Assembly: GCA_016928555.1 (NCBI GenBank)
Contig: JAFGKM010000012.1
Coordinates: 1-34,181, forward strand
Reading direction: 5' to 3'
DNA: 34,181 nt
From: Candidatus Omnitrophota bacterium
GTDB taxonomy: Bacteria; Ratteibacteria; UBA8468; B48-G9; JAFGKM01
Positions 28,308-34,181 of the stretch are shown here, one piece after another; position 1 is the stretch's first letter; every line of letters begins with the position of its first letter. The notes under the pieces were generated by a model that worked only from the letters and a program-made list of their open reading frames with translations, made no database searches and was not told the origin of the DNA. Made by a program: the position numbers and the translations under genes.

Positions 28308-28631
28308 TTACTTTACCTCTGCGATTTCATTGCATTTTTTGCAATATCTGACTTTTGAGCCGTCCTGAAGAGTCTTTCCCTTCAAAACAGTCCTTTTTGT
28401 GCATTTCATACAGAAATACATTACGTTGGAAACTGCAACCGGCTTTTCCATCTGCGTGATTCCGCCCTTCTTGTCAGCAGCTTTGGGCCTTGCGTGCTTG
28501 CGGACGAAGTTTATCCCTTCAACCAGAATTTTCCCCTCTTCCGGCATTACTTTTATGACCCGTCCCTTCTTGCCTCTGTCCTTGCCTTTTACCACCTGGA
28601 CAAAATCACCTTTTCTTAACCTGCATTTCAT
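28308..28631 (-). CDS. rplX: Ribosomal protein uL24 with C-terminal CxxC...CxxC
   Basis: LRKGDFVQVVKGKDRGKKGRVIKVMPEEGKILVEGINFVRKHARP; CMKC...CKKC. Confidence 0.97.
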   Translation of the reverse strand: MKCRLRKGDFVQVVKGKDRGKKGRVIKVMPEEGKILVEGINFVRKHARPKAADKKGGITQMEKPVAVSNVMYFCMKCTKRTVLKGKTLQDGSKVRYCKKCNEIAEVK

Positions 28632-29000
28632 TTATAACACCTCCGGCGCCAGAGAAATTATCTTAGTGAAATTGCTGTCGCGCAGTTCGCGGGGCACGGG
28701 GCCGAAAACTCTCGTGCCTCTCGGATTTTTTTCATCATCTATTATTACCGCGGAGTTATGGTCAAACCTTATAAGCGTACCGTCCCGCCTTTTTATGGCC
28801 TTGACCGTCCTTACCACGACCGCCTTAACCTTCTCTCTCTTCTTGACAATACCGTCCGGTATCGCATCCTTAACGCTGGCGACGATAATATCCCCCACAT
28901 TCGCATACTTCCTTCCCGAATGCCCGGGAATTCCTATCACCATGATTTTTTTCGCCCCGGTATTATCTGCCACCGTCAATACCGACATCAACTGTACCAT
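28632..29000 (-). CDS. rplN: Ribosomal protein uL14
   Basis: [26 protein letters not shown] ... [29 protein letters not shown]. Confidence 0.98.
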   Translation of the reverse strand: MVQLMSVLTVADNTGAKKIMVIGIPGHSGRKYANVGDIIVASVKDAIPDGIVKKREKVKAVVVRTVKAIKRRDGTLIRFDHNSAVIIDDEKNPRGTRVFGPVPRELRDSNFTKIISLAPEVL

Positions 29001-29301
29001 TTTGTTCCGTTTCTCCTTTCTCTATTACCTCTTCCACTCTCCATCTCTTGCACTTGCTCAGCGGCCTGCACTGCACAATCCTGACAGTATCGCCCGCATT
29101 AGAGATATTCGATTCGTCATGCGCCATAACCTTCTTGCGGGAACATACGAATTTTTTGTAGAAAGTATGTTTGGCTTTGCTTTCTATAAGTATTACCCGC
29201 GATTTATCCATCATGCCGCTCAGGACTTTACCGGTTTTTTCAATCCTTCCCGCTCTTTTTGCTTCCGCCTTTTTCTGTACTTCTTGCATTTTTCTCTCCA
29301 A
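28963..29301 (-). CDS. rpsQ: Ribosomal protein uS17
   Basis: [35 protein letters not shown] ... [28 protein letters not shown]. Confidence 0.95.
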   Translation of the reverse strand: MERKMQEVQKKAEAKRAGRIEKTGKVLSGMMDKSRVILIESKAKHTFYKKFVCSRKKVMAHDESNISNAGDTVRIVQCRPLSKCKRWRVEEVIEKGETEQNGTVDVGIDGGR

Positions 29302-29479
29302 TAAGCGTTTTAAGTATGCTTATCTCCCTTCTCTTCTTCTTTATTACGGAAAAATTTTTTAACTGCCCAGTGTGCAGCTGGTGCTTCAGCTTATAAAGCT
29401 GGTTTTCCGTTTCCGATATCTTTGCGTTTATCTCGTCCGCCGTTGATTCGCGCCATTTATTAAGTTCTTCTTTTTTCAT
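29240..29479 (-). CDS. rpmC: Ribosomal protein uL29
   Basis: [39 protein letters not shown] plus a basic C-terminal tail. Confidence 0.93.
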   Translation of the reverse strand: MKKEELNKWRESTADEINAKISETENQLYKLKHQLHTGQLKNFSVIKKKRREISILKTLIGEKNARSTEKGGSKKSGKD

Positions 29480-29482
29480 TTT

Positions 29483-29911
29483 TTATCTCTTTTCGGTTTC
29501 CGCCGCAGACACAAGCCTTCTTACTATTTTCGTCTTATAAGGTATCTTGTGTGAGGCGCGCCTCAGCGCCTCCACGGCCTGTTCGGGCGCCGTCCCCGCG
29601 ATTTCATACATAATCCTGCCGGGGAGAACGACCGCTACCCAGTGCGAAACGTCCGCTTTGCCTTTTCCCATGCGGGTTTCAGCCGGCTTTTTTGTTACTG
29701 GCTTGTCAGGGAAAATCCTTATCCATAATTTACCGCGCGATTTAAGATGGTGAGTAATCGCAATCCTGCCTGCCTCAATCTGGGAATTGGTAACCCACCC
29801 GGGAGCAATCATCTGCAGGCCGAAATCCCCGTAGAACAGGGTGCTGCCCCTTGTTGCTTTTCCCTTCATCCGCCCTCTCTGCGCTTTCCTGTACTTAACT
29901 CTTTTTGGCAT
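29483..29911 (-). CDS. rplP: Ribosomal protein uL16
   Basis: [33 protein letters not shown]. Confidence 0.97.
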   Translation of the reverse strand: MPKRVKYRKAQRGRMKGKATRGSTLFYGDFGLQMIAPGWVTNSQIEAGRIAITHHLKSRGKLWIRIFPDKPVTKKPAETRMGKGKADVSHWVAVVLPGRIMYEIAGTAPEQAVEALRRASHKIPYKTKIVRRLVSAAETEKR

Positions 29912-30569
29912 CAACGGCATCGTTCTTCTCCTTCTGTTTCTCTTCCAGCACTTCTCCGAGATAGACCCACACTTTCAAACCGACCGTCCCGGACCTTGAA
30001 AAAGCCGTCGAAACGGCATAGTCTATCCTCGCCCTCAAGGTATGAAGGGGAACCTTCCCCTCCATATACTGCTCCGACCTGGATATTTCTCTTCCGCCTA
30101 TTCTTCCGCTTATCCTGACTTTTATCCCCAGGGCTCCGGACTGCAGCGAAAGCGCCATTGCCTTTTTTATGGCTTGGCGGTGCGGCATCCTCTTTTCCAG
30201 CTGCATGGCTATCGAATCGGCAAGAAACTGAGCACTCTGTCCCGGAGGGTTAACTTCAAAAACGTCTAAGCTTATCTGTTTGTTGAAGACCCCGTAAAGC
30301 TCGTCACGCACCATGTCGATTTCCGAACCTTTTCTTCCGAGTATCACTCCGGGCCTCGTGGTATGTATTTTAATTATGAGTTTGTCCTTTATTTTTTCTA
30401 TGTCAATCTTGCTTATTGTGCCGCGGGGAAACCTCTCCGTGAGATATTTTCTTATGCAAACATCCTCTTTAAGCAGTTCTTTGAATTGTTTCTTGTCAGC
30501 AAACCAGTTGCCTTTCCATCCTTCAATAATTCCCAATCTCATGCTCAGAGGATTAACCTTTTGTCCCAT
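29895..30569 (-). CDS. rpsC: Ribosomal protein uS3
   Basis: [29 protein letters not shown] ... [38 protein letters not shown]. Confidence 0.97.
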   Translation of the reverse strand: MGQKVNPLSMRLGIIEGWKGNWFADKKQFKELLKEDVCIRKYLTERFPRGTISKIDIEKIKDKLIIKIHTTRPGVILGRKGSEIDMVRDELYGVFNKQISLDVFEVNPPGQSAQFLADSIAMQLEKRMPHRQAIKKAMALSLQSGALGIKVRISGRIGGREISRSEQYMEGKVPLHTLRARIDYAVSTAFSRSGTVGLKVWVYLGEVLEEKQKEKNDAVDAKKS

Positions 30570-30912
30570 TTTGCTTTTTTCTCCGTTCAAGTTCTTCGAG
30601 TACTACTGTAATGTGGCTGGTTCTTTTCTTAACCATTACCGCCCGTCCCATTGTGGCTGAGCGGAATCTTTTTAAAACCGGGCCTCCGTCTACGGAAATA
30701 CTCTTGATTTTCCATTCCTCGGCAGGTGATTTCTGCATTGCGTTTTTCAATGCCGAGTTTATGGTTTTCTCAACGGCGCAGGTTCCCCTTTTCGGCATGT
30801 TTTTCAGTATATTCAAAGATTCCTGCACCTCTTTGCCTTTCAACGCGTCCGTAACGAGCCTGAGTTTTCTCGGGCTCTGCCTGATATATTTTGATTTTGC
30901 GATTACTTCCAT
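30553..30912 (-). CDS. rplV: Ribosomal protein uL22
   Basis: AKSKYIRQSPRKLRLVTDALKGKEVQESLNIL ... RATMGRA-like RFRSATMGRAVMVKKRTSHITVVL. Confidence 0.96.
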   Translation of the reverse strand: MEVIAKSKYIRQSPRKLRLVTDALKGKEVQESLNILKNMPKRGTCAVEKTINSALKNAMQKSPAEEWKIKSISVDGGPVLKRFRSATMGRAVMVKKRTSHITVVLEELERRKKQNGTKG

Positions 30913-30956
30913 TTGCTTGCTCTCTCCCCTGAAATACCCGCGCAGTCAGCCGGAAA

Positions 30957-31238
30957 TCAAGTCTTCTCTTTAGTTTTTTCCGTATGGCTGCCGTGTCCTC
31001 TGAATGTCCTGGTAGGTGCAAACTCCCCGAATTTGTGCCCTACCATATTTTCTGTAACATACACGTTTATAAACATCCTGCCGTTATGAACGGCAAAAGT
31101 ATATCCGATAAATTCGGGTATGACTACCGACGACCTTGCCCAAGTTTTAATAATGTCCTTCCTGCCGCTCTCCATATTCTTATTAACCTTTTTCAGCAGT
31201 TTTTCATTGACATAAGGGCCTTTTTTCTTTGATCTCAT
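30957..31238 (-). CDS. rpsS: Ribosomal protein uS19
   Basis: [18 protein letters not shown] ... [37 protein letters not shown]. Confidence 0.97.
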   Translation of the reverse strand: MRSKKKGPYVNEKLLKKVNKNMESGRKDIIKTWARSSVVIPEFIGYTFAVHNGRMFINVYVTENMVGHKFGEFAPTRTFRGHGSHTEKTKEKT

Positions 31239-31256
31239 TATATTTCTCCGGCTTAA

Positions 31257-32075
31257 TTATTTCCGTTTTTGTAATATCTTCCTGTCGGAAGGCTTGCTTT
31301 TTCTTCTTGTTTTGTATCCCTTTGTCGGCATACCCCACGGGCTCTGGGAAAGATGCCCCTTGCTCCTGCCTTCCCCGCCGCCGTGCGGATGGTCAACGGG
31401 ATTCATGGCCACGCCCCTGACCGTAGGCCTTATCCCCAGCCATCTTGTTCTTCCCGCCTTGCCTATGGATACGTATTTAAATTCAGGGTTGCTCACCTGG
31501 CCTACCGTAGCCATGCAGTCTATATTGAAAAGCCTCACTTCCCCGGATGGAAGCTTTAACTGCGCATGCTGGCCGCTCTTGACCATAACGTTGGCAAGGG
31601 TTCCTGCGGACCTTGCCAGCTTGCCGCCCCTGCCGGGTATAAGTTCTATATTGTAGACATGGACGCCTTCGGGGATTTTCCTGAGAGGAAGCCTGTGTCC
31701 CGGCTTTATGTCCGCATCCGGCCCGCATTTTATTGCATCGCCGACTTTTAAACCTGCGGGCGCAACCATGTAGCTCTTAATCCCGTCGTTGTAAACCACG
31801 AGGGCTATCCTTGCTGAGCGGTTGGGGTCGTATTCTATGCTCGCAACCCTGCCGGCTATTCCTTCCCTGCCCTTGAAATCTATCTCCCTGTACAATCTTT
31901 TATGCCCGCCGCCTCTGTGCCTTGCAGTAATCTTGCCCTGATTGTTCCGGCCCCCTGTCTTACGCATACCTGCAACCAGTTTCTTTTCCGGCTTTCTTTT
32001 GGTGATATCGGAAAAATCCTGCAGAAGGGCATGCCTCTGTCCCGGCGTAACAGGCTTCAATTTACGTAATGGCAA
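31257..32075 (-). CDS. rplB: Ribosomal protein uL2
   Basis: [22 protein letters not shown] ... [22 protein letters not shown]. Confidence 0.98.
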   Translation of the reverse strand: MPLRKLKPVTPGQRHALLQDFSDITKRKPEKKLVAGMRKTGGRNNQGKITARHRGGGHKRLYREIDFKGREGIAGRVASIEYDPNRSARIALVVYNDGIKSYMVAPAGLKVGDAIKCGPDADIKPGHRLPLRKIPEGVHVYNIELIPGRGGKLARSAGTLANVMVKSGQHAQLKLPSGEVRLFNIDCMATVGQVSNPEFKYVSIGKAGRTRWLGIRPTVRGVAMNPVDHPHGGGEGRSKGHLSQSPWGMPTKGYKTRRKSKPSDRKILQKRK

Positions 32076-32346
32076 TTTTATCTCCCTCCTTCAATGTCAC
32101 CACTGCTTTTTTATATCCAGGCTTATAACCTTCTATCCTGAATTTATAGTTCTTTTTCTTTCTCGGCATATTTACTATATTCACCTTCTCAACCTTAACG
32201 TTATATATTTCTTCAACGGCTTTCTTTATCCCGATTTTTCCTGATTTTTTGTCAACGCAGAAAGTATACTTGTTCCCGGCAGACGCCTCGTTGGATTTTT
32301 CGGTAACAACGGGAAATTTGACAATCTTAAACTGTTCACCCTTCAT
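32062..32346 (-). CDS. rplW: Ribosomal protein uL23
   Basis: [55 protein letters not shown]. Confidence 0.96.
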   Translation of the reverse strand: MKGEQFKIVKFPVVTEKSNEASAGNKYTFCVDKKSGKIGIKKAVEEIYNVKVEKVNIVNMPRKKKNYKFRIEGYKPGYKKAVVTLKEGDKIAIT

Positions 32347-32987
32347 TGTTCTTCTCCAAGATATTCTTTTATTGCGCCAAAAACGCTTTTTTCCGCAATT
32401 ACCCTGTCGGACTTAAGAACTTCATAAGCGCTTAACTGATTTGAAAAATCGTACGTAACCGAGCTTATATTCTTCAGGGATTTTATCAGATTTCCGTTAC
32501 TTGCCCTGTCGTTGGCAAAAACAAAAAGAATTTTTTCATTTTCGCACCCTGCCTTTTTGAGAAAACCGGCAAAAACTTTTGTTCGGGGGCTCTCCAACTT
32601 CTCCGGCATAAAAAGGGCAAATCTGTCTTCATGCATTTTGTCTTTGAGAACTTCCCTGAGCGCGCTCTTCTTTACCTTCTTGGGCAGGCGCTGTCCGTAA
32701 TCTCTCGGGCTCGGCCCGAAAACAACTCCGCCGTGCCTCCATAACGGAGTCCGGCTGGAACCTACCCTCGCGCGCCCGGTGCCCTTCTGCCTCCAGGGCT
32801 TTTTACCGCTTCCGGAGACTTCTCCCCTTGTCTTTGCAGAAGAAGTTCCCTGTCTCCTGTTTGCCATATGGGCATTGACATAATAATAGATTATGTCTTT
32901 ATTCAGAGGCTTGCTTATCAGTTCCTCAGGCAGAGACTCCTCCGCAACAATTTTTCCCTGCATGTCGTAGACATTTATCTTTTTCAT
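32343..32987 (-). CDS. rplD: Ribosomal protein uL4
   Basis: RRQGTSSAKTRGEVSGSGKKPWRQKGTGRARVGSSRTPLWRHGGVVFGPSPRDY. Confidence 0.98.
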   Translation of the reverse strand: MKKINVYDMQGKIVAEESLPEELISKPLNKDIIYYYVNAHMANRRQGTSSAKTRGEVSGSGKKPWRQKGTGRARVGSSRTPLWRHGGVVFGPSPRDYGQRLPKKVKKSALREVLKDKMHEDRFALFMPEKLESPRTKVFAGFLKKAGCENEKILFVFANDRASNGNLIKSLKNISSVTYDFSNQLSAYEVLKSDRVIAEKSVFGAIKEYLGEEQ

Positions 32988-33622
32988 TTTTTCAACGCCT
33001 TTCTCACCACTATATATCCGTTTGAAGGTCCCGGCACCGCACCTTTCAGGAGAAGAAGGTTCTCTTCCGGAAGAACCCTGACAACAAGAAGATTTTGCAC
33101 CGTCACCCTTTTATTTCCCATATGTCCCGCCATGCGCTTGCCTTTAAAAACTCTCGCCGGGGTGGTTCCGCCTATTGAACCTGGGGCCCTGTGGGACATT
33201 GAGCCGTGAGTCGCGCCGCCGCCTTTGAAATGATGCCTTTTCACGACGCCCTGGAAGCCTTTTCCGATAGACCTTCCCGTAACGTCAACGTATTCTCCCT
33301 CTTTGAATATCTCCACGGTAAGTTTCTGCCCGACGGAAAATCCCTCGGCATCCTTATCGCTCCTCAGGCGCATTTCCTTCAGAACCTTCATGGCGGGAAG
33401 CTCTTTTTTCCTGAAATATCCCGCTGCGGGCCTGTTAAGCTTTTTCTCGGAGACTTCTTCAAATCCGAGCTGAACCGCCGTGTAGCCGTTTTCCTTCTCT
33501 TTCTTTATGTCAGTTATCCAGCAGGGCCCTGTTTTAACTATCAAAACAGGGAGAAGTCTGCCGTCCTGCCCCGCAAACATCTGGCTCATACCGATTTTTC
33601 TGCCTATTAAACCTATCTTCAT
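32984..33622 (-). CDS. rplC: Ribosomal protein uL3
   Basis: Start MKIGLIGRKIGMSQMF at 33622; GKGFQGVVKRHHFKGGGATHGSMSHRAPGSIG. Confidence 0.97.
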   Translation of the reverse strand: MKIGLIGRKIGMSQMFAGQDGRLLPVLIVKTGPCWITDIKKEKENGYTAVQLGFEEVSEKKLNRPAAGYFRKKELPAMKVLKEMRLRSDKDAEGFSVGQKLTVEIFKEGEYVDVTGRSIGKGFQGVVKRHHFKGGGATHGSMSHRAPGSIGGTTPARVFKGKRMAGHMGNKRVTVQNLLVVRVLPEENLLLLKGAVPGPSNGYIVVRKALKK

Positions 33623-33676
33623 TCCTCTTCTCCTCGCACACAACACACGCTCCGAATGAATTCTTGCCTGTGATTA

Positions 33677-33988
33677 TCAACTGAGTTTCATCTCAACTTC
33701 CACGCCGGCAGGTAAATTTAGCTTGCTGAGCGAATCTACTGTCCTTGCAGTCGGTTCTATCACGTCTATCACTCTCTTGTGAACCTTTATCTGAAACTGC
33801 TCCCTGCTTTTCTTGTTTACGTGGGGCGAACGCAAAACCGTGTAAACTTCTCTCTTTGTCGGAAGAGGGACAGGCCCGGAAATCTTTACACCGGTTTTTT
33901 TGAGCATCTCTATGATCTCTTTTGCAGACTGGTCCAGCAGCCTGTTGTCAAAAGCCTTTAGTTTAATCCTCATTCTTTTTCTTTCCAT
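33677..33988 (-). CDS. rpsJ: Ribosomal protein uS10
   Basis: [20 protein letters not shown] ... [28 protein letters not shown]. Start is one of 34012, 33988 or 33973. Confidence 0.95.
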   Translation of the reverse strand: MERKRMRIKLKAFDNRLLDQSAKEIIEMLKKTGVKISGPVPLPTKREVYTVLRSPHVNKKSREQFQIKVHKRVIDVIEPTARTVDSLSKLNLPAGVEVEMKLS

Positions 33989-34056
33989 GACTCCTTCTTT
34001 GTTGACATCCATAACGTTCCCTTGGATTTTGGAGTTGCAATATAAGCAAAATGGTT

Positions 34057-34084
34057 ATTATAACACAAAAAAAATAATTTGCAA
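34057..34084 (-). promoter_or_regulatory. Putative sigma70-type promoter between tuf and rpsJ
   Basis: Minus strand TTGCAA (34079-34084), 16-nt spacer ending in TGT, TATAAT (34057-34062). Confidence 0.6.
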
Positions 34085-34094
34085 CAAAAATATT

Positions 34095-34181
34095 TTACTT
34101 GCTTATTTCCGTTACGGCTCCCGCGCCGACGGTCTTTCCGCCTTCCCGCACGGCGAAGCGCTGGCCCTTTTCAAGAGCCAC
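34095..34181 (-). CDS. tuf: Elongation factor Tu, C-terminal end (truncated by the window edge)
   Basis: Translated by hand: VALEKGQRFAVREGGKTVGAGAVTEISK*; not in the ORF track. Confidence 0.93.
   Translation of the reverse strand: MALEKGQRFAVREGGKTVGAGAVTEISK

Noticed and set aside
28399-29304. 301-aa plus ORF opposite rplX/rplN/rpsQ
   Set aside because: It is antisense to three certain ribosomal protein genes. The other plus-strand ORFs across 18.7-34 kb are rejected for the same reason.

Overview
This 34.2 kb bacterial window is mostly housekeeping. Almost every gene is on the minus strand. Read in the direction of transcription (high to low coordinate), it starts with the 3' end of tuf. 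It then runs through a nearly complete S10-spc-alpha ribosomal protein region: rpsJ-rplC-rplD-rplW-rplB-rpsS-rplV-rpsC-rplP-rpmC-rpsQ-rplN-rplX-rplE-rpsN-rpsH-rplF-rplR-rpsE-rplO-secY-adk-map-infA-rpmJ-rpsM-rpsK-rpsD-rpoA-rplQ. There is no rpmD/L30. A probable omega subunit, pilT, a CPBP-family protease and purD follow. Next is a tripartite efflux operon with a TolC-like outer-membrane factor, a MacA-like adaptor and a split MacB-like ATPase/permease. A two-gene plus-strand islet comes next (a small exported protein and a CvpA-like protein fused to a Cys-rich domain), flanked by a probable AbiEi-type remnant and repeats. The window ends with HAD phosphatase, eno, ftsB/divIC, serS, an M20 amidohydrolase, a URO-D-like protein and a D-aminoacylase-like amidohydrolase. 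The most unusual material is non-coding. There is a four-segment nested palindrome between the two MacB-half genes. A family of palindromic repeats lies between alpha-operon genes and upstream of eno, and these repeats abut, and may supply, the Shine-Dalgarno sequences. Several other nested inverted repeats sit in intergenic gaps. I found no CRISPR array, rRNA, recognisable tRNA or intact transposase. No computation or database search was run. Family names come from recognising conserved motifs and gene order.
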